A DNA stretch of 64,000 nt, from positions 246,334-310,333 of the forward strand of contig NZ_JAMGSL010000010.1 of the NCBI RefSeq assembly GCF_025195125.1, in the 5' to 3' direction. The stretch comes from Streptomyces sp. Je 1-79. GTDB taxonomy: Bacteria; Actinomycetota; Actinomycetes; Streptomycetales; Streptomycetaceae. Below, piece after piece: positions 35,846 to 45,445 of this stretch. The stretch's first letter is position 1. Each line of letters opens with the position of its first letter. Position numbers and translations under genes: made by a program. The notes under the pieces are model-generated. The model was not told where the DNA came from. It worked only from the letters and a program-made list of their open reading frames with translations, and did no database searches.

Positions 35846-37072
35846 ATGCCCGAGCAGTCCCCGCTCGATCTGGCCGAAGGCGATCCCTTCGGCCCGCACA
35901 ACCTTCCGTACGGCGTCTTCTCACCCGCCGACGAGCCCGACCGGCGGAGGGTCGGCGTCCGCATCGGCGGCCATGTCCTCGACGCGGGGGCCGCCGCCCA
36001 CGCGCTCGGTTCGCCCTACGCCGCGCTGCTCGACCGGCCGAGCCTGAACCCGCTGCTCGCCGCCGGCCGCACCGCCTGGCGCGACGTCCGCCGGGCGCTG
36101 ACGGGCTGGGTCACCGTGCCCGCGCACCGACCCGTCATAGAGCCGCTGCTGCACCCGCTGGACTCCGTCACGCTGCATCTGCCGTTCGAGGTCGCGGACT
36201 ACGTCGACTTCTACGCGAGCGAGCACCACGCCACCAACGTGGGCCGGATCTTCCGCCCCGACGGCGACGCGCTGACCCCCAACTGGAAGCACCTGCCCAT
36301 CGGTTACCACGGCCGCGCGGGCACCGTCGTGGTCTCCGGCACCGATGTCGTGCGCCCCGCGGGGCAGCGCAAGGCGCCCACCGACCCGGCGCCGGTCTTC
36401 GGCCCCTCGGTGAAGCTGGACATCGAGGCGGAGGTCGGCTTCGTCGTCGGCACCCCCTCGACCCTGGGCACCCCGGTCCCGCTGGCCGACTTCCGCGAGC
36501 ACGTCTTCGGTCTGACGCTCCTCAACGACTGGTCCGCGCGGGACATCCAGGCCTGGGAGTACGTACCGCTGGGCCCCTTCCTCGGCAAGTCGTTCACGAC
36601 GTCCGTCTCGGCCTGGGTGACCCCCCTGGAGGCCCTGGACGCGGCCCGTACGGCGCCGCCGGCCCGGGACTTCGACCTGCTGCCGTACCTGGACGACTCC
36701 GCCGACGAGGAGCCCGGCGGCTTCGACCTGCGGATCACGGTCGAGATCAACGGCGAGGTCGTCTCCGAGCCGCCGTTCGCCACGATGTACTGGACGGCCG
36801 CCCAGCAGCTCGCCCACATGACGGTCAACGGCGCCTCGCTGCGCACCGGTGACCTGTACGGCTCCGGCACCGTCTCCGGCCCCGAGACGCACCAGCGCGG
36901 CTCGCTCCTCGAACTGACGTGGAACGGCCGCGACCCGCTCGAACTGCCCACCGGGAAGCGGACGTTCCTGGAGGACGGTGACGTGGTCACGCTCACCGCG
37001 TGGGCGCCGGGGCCGGACGGCACCCAGGTCGCGCTCGGCGAGGTGACCGGCCGGATCGTTCCGGCACCGTAG
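35846..37072 (+). CDS. fahA: Fumarylacetoacetase
   Basis: A 408-residue enzyme of the FAA hydrolase family, full length. The catalytic and metal-binding region is clear: DFYASEHHATNVG (about 122-134, the metal Asp and catalytic His), KLDIEAEVGFVVG (about 191-203) and LLNDWSARDIQAWEYVPLGP (about 225-244). It cleaves fumarylacetoacetate to fumarate and acetoacetate, the last step of tyrosine breakdown. ATG at 35846 with GAGG upstream. No other tyrosine-degradation genes are nearby. Confidence 0.95.
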   Translation: MPEQSPLDLAEGDPFGPHNLPYGVFSPADEPDRRRVGVRIGGHVLDAGAAAHALGSPYAALLDRPSLNPLLAAGRTAWRDVRRALTGWVTVPAHRPVIEPLLHPLDSVTLHLPFEVADYVDFYASEHHATNVGRIFRPDGDALTPNWKHLPIGYHGRAGTVVVSGTDVVRPAGQRKAPTDPAPVFGPSVKLDIEAEVGFVVGTPSTLGTPVPLADFREHVFGLTLLNDWSARDIQAWEYVPLGPFLGKSFTTSVSAWVTPLEALDAARTAPPARDFDLLPYLDDSADEEPGGFDLRITVEINGEVVSEPPFATMYWTAAQQLAHMTVNGASLRTGDLYGSGTVSGPETHQRGSLLELTWNGRDPLELPTGKRTFLEDGDVVTLTAWAPGPDGTQVALGEVTGRIVPAP

Positions 37073-37083
37073 CCCCGCACACA

Positions 37084-37127
37084 CGTCAGGGCCCGGCCCC
37101 CGCGCGAGCGGAGACCGGGCCCTGACG
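37084..37127. terminator. Bidirectional terminator for fahA and the nuo operon
   Basis: A perfect 13-bp stem: CGTCAGGGCCCGG at 37084-37096 pairs with 37115-37127 across an 18-nt loop. It lies 12 bp after fahA and 10 bp after the end of nuoN. Confidence 0.85.
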
Positions 37128-37136
37128 GCGTTCCGC

Positions 37137-38810
37137 CTACCGTACGAACACGCTCGCCTGGCCTGCCAGGTCCAGGAAGTACTGCGGCGCGACGCCGAGC
37201 ACCAGCGTGACCGCGACACCCACCGTGATCGTGACCGCCGTGAAGGCCGAGGGAACGGCGACGGTGGGGCCGTCCGCCTTCGGCTCGCTGAAGAACATCA
37301 GCACGATCACCCGGATGTAGAAGAACGCGGCGATCGCCGACGAGATGACGCCGACGACGACCAGCGCGCCCGCGCCGCCCTCCGCCGCCGCCGTGAAGAC
37401 CGCGAACTTGCCGGAGAACCCGGAGGTCAGCGGGATTCCGGCGAAGGCGAGCAGGAACACCGCGAAGACCGCCGCCACGAGCGGGGAACGGCGGCCGAGA
37501 CCGGCCCACTTGGACAGGTGCGTCGCCTCGCCGCCCGCGTCCCGCACCAGCGTGACCACCGCGAACGCGCCGATCGTCACGAAGGAGTACGCGCCCAGGT
37601 AGAAGAGCACGGACGAGATGCCGGTGGGCGTGGCGGCGATGACACCGGCCAGCAGGAAGCCCGCGTGCGCGATGGACGAGTACGCGAGGAGCCGCTTGAT
37701 GTCGGTCTGGGTGATCGCGACGATCGCGCCGCCCAGCATGGTGACGATCGCGACGCCCCACATGACCGGCCGCCAGTCCCAGGTGAGGCCCGGCAGCACC
37801 ACGTACAGCAGGCGCAGCAGCGCGCCGAACGCGGCGACCTTCGTCGCGGCCGCCATGAAGCCGGTGACCGGGGTCGGCGCACCCTGGTAGACGTCCGGGG
37901 TCCACATGTGGAACGGCACGGCGCCGACCTTGAAGAGCAGCCCCATGAGGACCAGGGCGAAACCGATGAGCAGCAGCGCGTCGTTGCCCATGGTGCCGGC
38001 GAGCGCCGGGTCGATCGAGCCGACCGAGCCGTCGACGACGCTCGCGATGGTGGCGTACGAGACGGAGCCCGCGTAGCCGTAGAGCAGCGCGATGCCGAAG
38101 AGCAGGAACGCCGAGGAGAAGGCGCCGAGGAGGAAGTACTTGACCGCGGCCTCCTGCGACATGAGCCGCTTGCGGCGGGCGACGGCGCAGAGCAGGTACA
38201 GCGGGAGGGAGAAGACCTCCAGCGCGATGAAGAGCGTCAGGAGGTCGTTGGCGGCGGGGAAGACCAGCATGCCGGCGATGGCGAACAGCGCCAGCGGGAA
38301 CACCTCGGTGGTGGTGAACCCGGCCTTGACCGCTGCCTTCTCCTGGTCGCTTCCCGGGACCGAGGCGGCCTCGGCGGCGAAGGAGTCGACCTGGTGGCCG
38401 TGGTCGGCCGGGTCGAGCCTGCGCTCGGCGAAGGTGAAGACGGCGACGAGCGAGGCCAGCAGGATCGTGCCCTGGAGGAAGAGCGCCGGGCCGTCGACGG
38501 CGATGGCGCCCATGGCCGCGATGTGGGCCTTGGTGGAGCCGTAGCCGCCGGCGGCGAGGCCGACGATCGCGGCGAACGCGGCGACCAGCGCGAGGACGCT
38601 GAGGAAGACCTGGCTGAGCCAGCGGCCCCGGCGGGGCACGAAGGCCTCGACGAGGACGCTGAGGACCGCGGCGCCGACCACGATGAGGACGGGCGAGAGC
38701 TGCACGTACTCGATGTGGGGTGCCGGGATCTTGGTCAACGGCTCGGCAGCCGTCGTCCACAGGCTGTGGACAGCGGGCGCGGCGCCGGACGCGACGGCGG
38801 ATGCACTCAC
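37137..38810 (-). CDS. nuoN: NuoN, NADH-quinone oxidoreductase subunit N
   Basis: A 557-residue antiporter-like membrane subunit with about 14 helices. It has the conserved proton-path lysine helix FKVGAVPFHMWTPDVYQGAP and TQTDIKRLLAYSSIAHAGF. The GTG at 38810 overlaps the nuoM stop. Last gene of the operon, followed by a strong terminator. One of three proton-pumping modules together with NuoL and NuoM. Confidence 0.96.
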   Translation of the reverse strand: MSASAVASGAAPAVHSLWTTAAEPLTKIPAPHIEYVQLSPVLIVVGAAVLSVLVEAFVPRRGRWLSQVFLSVLALVAAFAAIVGLAAGGYGSTKAHIAAMGAIAVDGPALFLQGTILLASLVAVFTFAERRLDPADHGHQVDSFAAEAASVPGSDQEKAAVKAGFTTTEVFPLALFAIAGMLVFPAANDLLTLFIALEVFSLPLYLLCAVARRKRLMSQEAAVKYFLLGAFSSAFLLFGIALLYGYAGSVSYATIASVVDGSVGSIDPALAGTMGNDALLLIGFALVLMGLLFKVGAVPFHMWTPDVYQGAPTPVTGFMAAATKVAAFGALLRLLYVVLPGLTWDWRPVMWGVAIVTMLGGAIVAITQTDIKRLLAYSSIAHAGFLLAGVIAATPTGISSVLFYLGAYSFVTIGAFAVVTLVRDAGGEATHLSKWAGLGRRSPLVAAVFAVFLLAFAGIPLTSGFSGKFAVFTAAAEGGAGALVVVGVISSAIAAFFYIRVIVLMFFSEPKADGPTVAVPSAFTAVTITVGVAVTLVLGVAPQYFLDLAGQASVFVR

Positions 38811-40396
38811 TTGGCCGCCTCCAGGTTCTGAGTGGGCACGGCGGGCTGGGGGTCCTTCTGCTGGACGTCGGACATGGTGTGCGAGACGGCCGGGTTCACG
38901 ATGTCCGTCAGCGGCTTCGGGAACACCCCGAGGAAGATCAGCAGGGCGATCAGCGGGGTGACCACGACCAGCTCCCGCACCCGCAGGTCCGGCATCCTCC
39001 GGACCTCCTCCGTCACCACCGGGCCCGTCATCGTCCGCTGGTAGAGGACGAGGGTGTAGAGCGCGGCGAGCACGATGCCGGTGGTGGCGATGATGCCCGC
39101 CACCGGGTAGCGGGCGAAGGTGCCGACCAGGACCAGGAACTCGCTGACGAAGGGCGCGAGGCCCGGCAGCGAGAGGGTGGCCAGACCGCCGATCAGGAAG
39201 GTGCCGGCGAGCACCGGGGCGACCTTCTGCACGCCGCCGTAGTCGGCGATGAGCCGCGAGCCGCGCCGCGAGATCAGGAAGCCGGCCACCAGCATCAGGG
39301 CGGCCGTCGAGATCCCGTGGTTGACCATGTACAGCGTCGCGCCGCTCTGGCCCTGGGTGGTCATCGCGAAGATGCCCATGATGATGAAGCCGAAGTGCGA
39401 GATCGAGGCGTACGCGACCAGACGCTTGATGTCCCGCTGGCCGACCGCGAGGAGCGCGCCGTAGACGATGCTGACCAGGGCGAGCGCGATGATCACCGGG
39501 GTCGCCCACTGCGAGGCCTCCGGGAAGAGCTGGAGGCAGAAGCGGAGCATCGCGAACGTGCCGACCTTGTCGACGACCGCGGTGATGAGCACGGCGACCG
39601 GGGCGGTCGCCTCCCCCATCGCGTTCGGCAGCCAGGTGTGCAGCGGCCACAGCGGCGCCTTCACCGCGAAGGCGAAGAAGAAGCCGAGGAACAGCAGCCG
39701 TTCGGTGTTGGTCGCCATCTCCAACTGGCCGCTCGCCCGGGCCTCGGCGATCTCGGTGAGGGAGAAGTTCCCCGCGACCACGTAGAGCCCGATGACGGCG
39801 GCCAGCATGATCAGTCCGCCGACCAGGTTGTACAGCAGGAACTTGACGGCCGCGTACGAACGCTGGGCCGCCGCGTTCTCGTCCGAGCCCGCGTGGGCCC
39901 GGTCGCCGAAGCCGCCGATGAGGAAGTACATCGGGATGAGCATGGCTTCGAACAGGATGTAGAAGAGGAAGACGTCGGTGGCCTCGAACGAGAGGATCAC
40001 CATCGCCTCGACCATCAGGATCAGGGCGAAGAAGCCCTGGGTCGGCCGCCAGCGGCTGGACTTCGTCTCGAGGGGGTCGGCGTCGTGCCAGCCGGCCAGG
40101 ATCACGAAGGGGATCAGCAGCGCGGTGAGCGCGATCAGCGCCACCCCGATGCCGTCCACGCCCAGTTCGTAGCGGACGCCGAAGTCCTTGATCCAGGAGT
40201 GGGACTCGACGAGCTGGTACCGGTCGCCGCCGGGCTCGAAGCGGACCATGACGACCGCCGCGAGCACCAGGGTGACCAGCGAGACCAGCAGCGCCAGCCA
40301 CTTGGCCGCGGTACGGCGGGCGGCGGGCACGGCGGCGGTGAGGATCGCACCGACCGCCGGCACCGCTGCCGTCAGCGTGAGAAGCGGGAATGACAT
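38807..40396 (-). CDS. nuoM: NuoM, NADH-quinone oxidoreductase subunit M
   Basis: A 529-residue antiporter-like subunit. Conserved features include ILFEAMLIPMYFLIG with the membrane glutamate, KAPLWPLHTWLPNAMGEATA with the lysine of the broken helix, and VGQRDIKRLVAYASISHFGF. ATG at 40396. The C-terminal 30 residues are hydrophilic (QQKDPQPAVPTQNL). Lies 5 nt after nuoL. Confidence 0.96.
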   Translation of the reverse strand: MSFPLLTLTAAVPAVGAILTAAVPAARRTAAKWLALLVSLVTLVLAAVVMVRFEPGGDRYQLVESHSWIKDFGVRYELGVDGIGVALIALTALLIPFVILAGWHDADPLETKSSRWRPTQGFFALILMVEAMVILSFEATDVFLFYILFEAMLIPMYFLIGGFGDRAHAGSDENAAAQRSYAAVKFLLYNLVGGLIMLAAVIGLYVVAGNFSLTEIAEARASGQLEMATNTERLLFLGFFFAFAVKAPLWPLHTWLPNAMGEATAPVAVLITAVVDKVGTFAMLRFCLQLFPEASQWATPVIIALALVSIVYGALLAVGQRDIKRLVAYASISHFGFIIMGIFAMTTQGQSGATLYMVNHGISTAALMLVAGFLISRRGSRLIADYGGVQKVAPVLAGTFLIGGLATLSLPGLAPFVSEFLVLVGTFARYPVAGIIATTGIVLAALYTLVLYQRTMTGPVVTEEVRRMPDLRVRELVVVTPLIALLIFLGVFPKPLTDIVNPAVSHTMSDVQQKDPQPAVPTQNLEAAK

Positions 40397-40401
40397 GGCA
40401 G

Positions 40402-42297
40402 TTACACCGCCCTCATCAGCAGGGTCGCGGCGATCAGCACCGCCGTACCTCCGAACATGGAGACCGCATAGGAGCGGGCGTAGCCGTTCTGCAGCTTGCG
40501 CAGCCGGCCGGAGAGACCGCCGACCGAGGCGGCGGTGCCGTTGACGACCCCGTCGACCAGGGTGTGGTCGACGTAGACGAGCGAGCGGGTGAGGTGCGTG
40601 CCGCCCGTGACGAAGACGGCGTGGTTGAAGTCGTCCTGGAGCAGGTCGCGGCGGGCGGCCCGGGTAAGCAGCGAGCCGCGCGGGGCGGTGACCGGGACGG
40701 GCCTGCGTCCGTACTGGAGGTAGGCGATCCCCACGCCGATCACCATGACCGCGACCGTGGCCGAGGTGATGGCTCCGGCGCCGATCGGCGGGTGTCCGTG
40801 CTCGAAGCTCGTCACCGGCTCCAGCCAGGTCACGAAGCGGTCGCCGATGGAGAAGAGACCACCCGCGGCCACGGACCCGACGGCCAGCAGGATCATCGGC
40901 ACCGTCATCGACTTCGGCGACTCGTGCGGGTGGGGCAGGTCGCCCTTCTCGTCGGCCTGCCAGCGCTTCTCGCCGAAGAAGGTCATCAGCATCACGCGCG
41001 TCATGTAGTACGCGGTGATGGCCGCGCCGAGCAGGGTGACCGCGCCGAGGATCCAGCCCTCGGTGCCGCCCTTGGCGAAGGCCGCCTCGATGATCTTGTC
41101 CTTGGAGAAGAAGCCCGACAGGCCCGGGAAGCCGATGATCGCGAGGTAGCCGAGGCCGAAGGTGACGAAGGTGACCGGCATGTACTTCCGCAGGCCGCCG
41201 TAACGCCGCATGTCCACCTCGTCGTTCATGCCGTGCATGACCGAACCGGCGCCGAGGAAGAGCCCGGCCTTGAAGAAGCCGTGCGTGACCAGGTGCATGA
41301 TCGCGAAGACGTAGCCGATGGGGCCGAGGCCGGCCGCCAGGATCATGTAGCCGATCTGCGACATCGTCGAACCGGCCAGCGCCTTCTTGATGTCGTCCTT
41401 CGCGCAACCGACGATCGCACCGAAGAGGAGCGTGACGGCGCCGACCACGACGACCACGAGCTGGGCGTCCGGCGACGCGTTGAAGATGTCGGCGGAGCGG
41501 ACGATCAGATAGACGCCGGCGGTGACCATCGTGGCCGCGTGGATGAGGGCCGAGACCGGGGTCGGGCCCTCCATCGCGTCCCCGAGCCAGGACTGCAGCG
41601 GCACCTGGGCCGACTTGCCGCACGCGGCGAGGAGCAGCATCAGGGCGATCGCCGTCAGCGTGCCCTCGCTCGCCTCACCGGTCGACGCCAGGACCGGCCC
41701 GAAGGCGAAGGTCCCGAAGGTGGTGAACATCAGCATGATGGCGATCGACAGGCCCATGTCGCCGACCCGGTTGACCAGGAAGGCCTTCTTCGCGGCGGTG
41801 GCCGCGCTGGGCTTGTGCTGCCAGAAGCCGATCAGGAGGTACGAGGCGAGGCCGACGCCCTCCCAGCCGAAGTACAGGAGCAGGTAGTTGTCGGCGAGGA
41901 CCAGGAGCAGCATCGCCGCGAGGAACAGGTTCAGATATCCGAAGAAGCGGCGCTTGCGCTCGTCGTGCTCCATGTACCCGATCGAGTACACGTGGATCAG
42001 CGAGCCGACACCGGTGATCAGCAGCACGAAGGTCATCGACAGCTGGTCGAGCTGGAAGGCCATCTCCGCCTGGAAGCCCTCGACCGGGATCCAGGTGTAC
42101 AGGTGCTGGTACATGGCCCGGTCGTCCGCGCTCCTGCCGAGCATGTCGGCGAAGAGGGCGGCACCGATGACGAAGGAGGCGGCCGCGAGCAGCGTGCCGA
42201 GCAGGGGCCCGGCCTTGTCGAGGCGCCGCCCGCCGCACAGCAGGACGGCCGCTCCCAGCAGAGGCGCCGCGATGAGCAGCGCAATCAGGTTCTCCAC
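40402..42297 (-). CDS. nuoL: NuoL, NADH-quinone oxidoreductase subunit L
   Basis: A 631-residue subunit, the largest membrane component. It has the antiporter-like core (SKDKIIEAAF, SWLGDAMEGPTPVSALIHAA, CAKDDIKKALAGSTMSQIGY) and the C-terminal amphipathic lateral helix with a final membrane span. GTG at 42297. Together with M and N it forms the distal membrane arm. Confidence 0.96.
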   Translation of the reverse strand: MENLIALLIAAPLLGAAVLLCGGRRLDKAGPLLGTLLAAASFVIGAALFADMLGRSADDRAMYQHLYTWIPVEGFQAEMAFQLDQLSMTFVLLITGVGSLIHVYSIGYMEHDERKRRFFGYLNLFLAAMLLLVLADNYLLLYFGWEGVGLASYLLIGFWQHKPSAATAAKKAFLVNRVGDMGLSIAIMLMFTTFGTFAFGPVLASTGEASEGTLTAIALMLLLAACGKSAQVPLQSWLGDAMEGPTPVSALIHAATMVTAGVYLIVRSADIFNASPDAQLVVVVVGAVTLLFGAIVGCAKDDIKKALAGSTMSQIGYMILAAGLGPIGYVFAIMHLVTHGFFKAGLFLGAGSVMHGMNDEVDMRRYGGLRKYMPVTFVTFGLGYLAIIGFPGLSGFFSKDKIIEAAFAKGGTEGWILGAVTLLGAAITAYYMTRVMLMTFFGEKRWQADEKGDLPHPHESPKSMTVPMILLAVGSVAAGGLFSIGDRFVTWLEPVTSFEHGHPPIGAGAITSATVAVMVIGVGIAYLQYGRRPVPVTAPRGSLLTRAARRDLLQDDFNHAVFVTGGTHLTRSLVYVDHTLVDGVVNGTAASVGGLSGRLRKLQNGYARSYAVSMFGGTAVLIAATLLMRAV

Positions 42298-42308
42298 GAT
42301 TCAGCCCC

Positions 42309-42608
42309 TTACAGCTTCATCAGGCTGGCGTCGTCGACCGAGGCCGAGTGGCGGGAACGGAACAGCGACACGATGATCGCGAGCCCGACCACGACCTCCG
42401 CGGCGGCGACGACCATCGTGAAGAAGGCGATGATCTGGCCGTCGAGGTTGCCGTGCATCCGGGAGAAGGTGACGAGCGCGAGGTTGCAGGCGTTGAGCAT
42501 CAGCTCGACGCACATGAAGACCACGATCGCGTTGCGCCGGATCAGCACCCCGGCCGCACCGATCGTGAACAACAGGGCGGCGAGGTACAGGTAGTTGACG
42601 GGGTTCAT
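42309..42608 (-). CDS. nuoK: NuoK, NADH-quinone oxidoreductase subunit K
   Basis: A 99-residue protein with three helices, the normal family length. It contains CVELMLNACNLALV with the conserved glutamate and a second one in VVAAAEVVVGLAI. ATG at 42608 overlaps the nuoJ stop (ATGA). In contrast to NuoK2 at 151-528, it has no hydrophilic extension. Confidence 0.96.
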   Translation of the reverse strand: MNPVNYLYLAALLFTIGAAGVLIRRNAIVVFMCVELMLNACNLALVTFSRMHGNLDGQIIAFFTMVVAAAEVVVGLAIIVSLFRSRHSASVDDASLMKL

Positions 42609-43486
42609 CGCGTGGCCTCCTCTTCGTCCCGGCCCCGGCCGGCCGCGTCCCGGTCCCGGCCGGCCGCGTCCCCGGCCGAATCCCGGTCCCTGCCGAGCCG
42701 CTCCTCCGAGCGCTGCTCCAGCGCCTTGAGGTCGGCCAGCGCCTCGCCGGACACGTCGCGGACCTGGCCGCGCCTGCGCAGCGTCTGCATCACGGTCAGC
42801 TCGGAGGGCGTGCCGTCGGGCAGCAGACCGGCGATGTCCACCGCGTTGTGCCGGGCGTACACGCCGGGCGCGGGAAGCGGCGGAACGTGCTTGCCCTCGC
42901 GCACCCGCTGCTCGGACAGCTCGCGCTGGGTGCGGGCCCGCTCGGTGCGCTCGCGGTGGGTGAGGACCATCGCGCCGACGGCCGCGGTGATGAGCAGCGC
43001 GCCGGTGATCTCGAAGGCGAACACGTACTTGGTGAAGATGAGGGCGGCGAGGCCCTCGACGTTCCCGCCGTACGCGCTGTTGGCCGCGCCGAGACCGTTG
43101 AACTCGCTCAGGGAGGCCTGGCCGATGCCGGCGATCAGCAGGATGCCGAAGCCGAGCCCGCAGGCGGCGGCCCACCAGCGCTGGCCCTTGATGGTCTCCT
43201 TCAGGGAGTCGGCGGCCGTGACGCCGACCAGCATGACGATGAAGAGGAAGAGCATCATGATCGCGCCGGTGTAGACGACGATCTGGACGATGCCGAGGAA
43301 GTACGCGCCGTTGGCGAGGTAGAAGATCGCCAGGATGATCATCGTGCCGGCCAGACAGAGGGCGCTGTGCATGGCCTTCTTCATCAGGACCGTGCACAGG
43401 GCGCCGATGACGGCGATCGTGCCGAGGACCCAGAACTGGAAGGCCTCACCGCCGGAGGTGCTGTAGGCCGCGAGTGTGGCGGTCAT
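42605..43486 (-). CDS. nuoJ: NuoJ, NADH-quinone oxidoreductase subunit J
   Basis: A 293-residue ND6-family protein. Residues about 1-175 are the five-helix membrane domain, with ANGAYFLGIVQIVVYTGAIM as the conserved region. The remaining roughly 115 residues are a charged cytoplasmic tail ending in RDRDxAG-type repeats and an acidic EEE patch. Typical NuoJ lacks most of this. ATG at 43486, overlapping the nuoI stop. Confidence 0.94.
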   Translation of the reverse strand: MTATLAAYSTSGGEAFQFWVLGTIAVIGALCTVLMKKAMHSALCLAGTMIILAIFYLANGAYFLGIVQIVVYTGAIMMLFLFIVMLVGVTAADSLKETIKGQRWWAAACGLGFGILLIAGIGQASLSEFNGLGAANSAYGGNVEGLAALIFTKYVFAFEITGALLITAAVGAMVLTHRERTERARTQRELSEQRVREGKHVPPLPAPGVYARHNAVDIAGLLPDGTPSELTVMQTLRRRGQVRDVSGEALADLKALEQRSEERLGRDRDSAGDAAGRDRDAAGRGRDEEEATR

Positions 43487-44061
43487 ACGTCCACCTCTTC
43501 CGGCTCGCCCTTCTCCCCCTTGGACACGGCGACCTGCTGGACGGTGCCCGGGGCGGCCTCGGTGACCAGGCCCCGGTAGTAGTCCTGCTCGTCCGTGCCC
43601 GGGAAGACCGAGTGCGGGGAGTCGACCATGCCCTCCTCCAGGCCCGCGAGGAGCTGCTCCTTGGTGTAGATCAGGTTCTCGCGGGAGGAGTCGGCCAGTT
43701 CGAACTCGTTCGTCATCGTCAGCGCCCGGGTGGGGCAGGCCTCGATGCACAGTCCGCACAGGATGCAGCGGGCGTAGTTGATCTGGTAGACGCGGCCGTA
43801 GCGCTCGCCCGGGGAGTAGCGCTCCTCCTCGGTGTTGTCCGCGCCCTCCACGTAGATGGCGTCCGCGGGGCAGGCCCAGGCGCACAGCTCGCAGCCCACG
43901 CACTTCTCAAGTCCGTCCGGATGACGGTTGAGCTGGTGCCGGCCGTGGAAGCGCGGCGCCGTCGTCTTGCGCTCCTCCGGGTACTGCTCGGTCAGCCGCT
44001 TCTTGAACATGGCCTTGAAGGTCACGCCGAAGCCGGCCACCGGATTCTGGAAATCAGACAC
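43483..44061 (-). CDS. nuoI: NuoI, two-[4Fe-4S] subunit
   Basis: A 192-residue protein with cluster ligands C54, C57, C60, C64 and C99, C102, C105, C109 (CVGCELCAWACP and CILCGLCIEACP). These are clusters N6a and N6b of the connecting arm. The GTG at 44061 lies 8 nt inside the end of nuoH. Confidence 0.96.
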   Translation of the reverse strand: MSDFQNPVAGFGVTFKAMFKKRLTEQYPEERKTTAPRFHGRHQLNRHPDGLEKCVGCELCAWACPADAIYVEGADNTEEERYSPGERYGRVYQINYARCILCGLCIEACPTRALTMTNEFELADSSRENLIYTKEQLLAGLEEGMVDSPHSVFPGTDEQDYYRGLVTEAAPGTVQQVAVSKGEKGEPEEVDV

Positions 44062-45445
44062 CGTCCGTCTCCTTTCCCTCACTCGCAGTAGCAGTATCGG
44101 GCGCGCCACTGACAACCAGCTCACGATCGGCTCGCGGCCTGCGCCGCGGCACGGGCGGCAGGGACTGTCCGGGCTTCGGCGGTACGGGGAACCCGCCGGC
44201 CATCGGGTCGAAGTCGCGCTCGTCCTCCGCCGGCCCCTCGGCCCCCTTCGCCCGCCGGTCACGGAACATGTCGGCGACGAAGGAGATGAGAAGGACGGCG
44301 ATCACCGCCCCGGCGACGTAGAGCACGATCGTCTGGAACTCGTAGTTCTCGTTGCGCAGGGCGCGGACGGTGGCGACCAGCATCAGCCAGAGCACCGAGA
44401 CCGGGATGAGGACCTTCCAGCCGAGCTTCATCAGCTGGTCGTAGCGGACCCGGGGCAGGGTGCCGCGCAGCCAGATGAAGAAGAAGAGCAGCAGCTGCAC
44501 CTTGAGGACGAACCAGAGCATCGGCCACCAGCCGTGGTTCGCGCCCTCCCAGAAGGTGGAGATCGGGTACGGGGCGCGCCAGCCGCCGAGGAAGAGCGTC
44601 ACGGAGACCGCGGAGACCGTCACCATGTTCACGTACTCGGCGAGCATGAACATCGCGAACTTGATGGAGGAGTACTCGGTGTTGAAGCCGCCGACGAGGT
44701 CGCCCTCGGACTCCGGCATGTCGAACGGGGCGCGGTTGGTCTCGCCGACCATCGTGACGACGTAGATGATGAACGAGACCGGCAGCAGGATGACGAACCA
44801 GCGGTCCGCCTGCGCCTCGACGATCGCCGAGGTCGACATCGACCCGGAGTAGAGGAAGACGGAGGCGAACGCGGCGCCCATGGCGATCTCGTAGGAGATC
44901 ATCTGCGCGCAGGAGCGCAGGCCGCCGAGCAGGGGGTACGTGGAGCCGGAGGACCAGCCGGCGAGCACGATGCCGTAGATGCCGACGGAGGCGATCGCGA
45001 GGACGTACAGCATCGCGATCGGCAGGTCCGTGAGCTGCATCGTGGTGCGGTGGCCGAAGATCGAGACCTCGTTGCCGGCCGGGCCGAACGGGATCACGGC
45101 GATGGCCATGAACGCGGGGGCGGCGGCGATGATCGGCGCGAGGATGTAGACGACCTTGTCGGCGCGCTTGACGACGACGTCCTCCTTCAGCATCAGCTTG
45201 ATGCCGTCCGCGAGGGACTGGAGGAAACCCCAGGGGCCGTGCCGGTTGGGCCCGATGCGCAGCTGCATCCAGGCGACGACCTTGCGCTCCCACACGATGG
45301 AGAAGAGCACGGTGACCATGAGGAAGGCGAAGCAGAAGACGGCCTTGATCGCGACGAGCCACCAGGGGTCCGTCCCGAACATGGAGAGGTCTTCCGCCGC
45401 GAGGACGCTGCGCTGTGCGTCCGCGAGGTGGGCGAGGCCCGTCAT
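44054..45445 (-). CDS. nuoH: NuoH, NADH-quinone oxidoreductase subunit H
   Basis: A 463-residue subunit with eight membrane helices and the signatures WERKVVAWMQLRIGPNRHGP (about 52-71), ISYEIAMGAAFASVFL and ETNRAPFDMPESEGDLV. Residues from about 400 onward form a Pro/Arg-rich cytoplasmic tail not found in the core family. The ATG at 45445 overlaps the stop of the small ORF upstream (ATGA), and its ribosome-binding site GGAGG lies within that ORF. Confidence 0.95.
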   Translation of the reverse strand: MTGLAHLADAQRSVLAAEDLSMFGTDPWWLVAIKAVFCFAFLMVTVLFSIVWERKVVAWMQLRIGPNRHGPWGFLQSLADGIKLMLKEDVVVKRADKVVYILAPIIAAAPAFMAIAVIPFGPAGNEVSIFGHRTTMQLTDLPIAMLYVLAIASVGIYGIVLAGWSSGSTYPLLGGLRSCAQMISYEIAMGAAFASVFLYSGSMSTSAIVEAQADRWFVILLPVSFIIYVVTMVGETNRAPFDMPESEGDLVGGFNTEYSSIKFAMFMLAEYVNMVTVSAVSVTLFLGGWRAPYPISTFWEGANHGWWPMLWFVLKVQLLLFFFIWLRGTLPRVRYDQLMKLGWKVLIPVSVLWLMLVATVRALRNENYEFQTIVLYVAGAVIAVLLISFVADMFRDRRAKGAEGPAEDERDFDPMAGGFPVPPKPGQSLPPVPRRRPRADRELVVSGAPDTATASEGKETDGV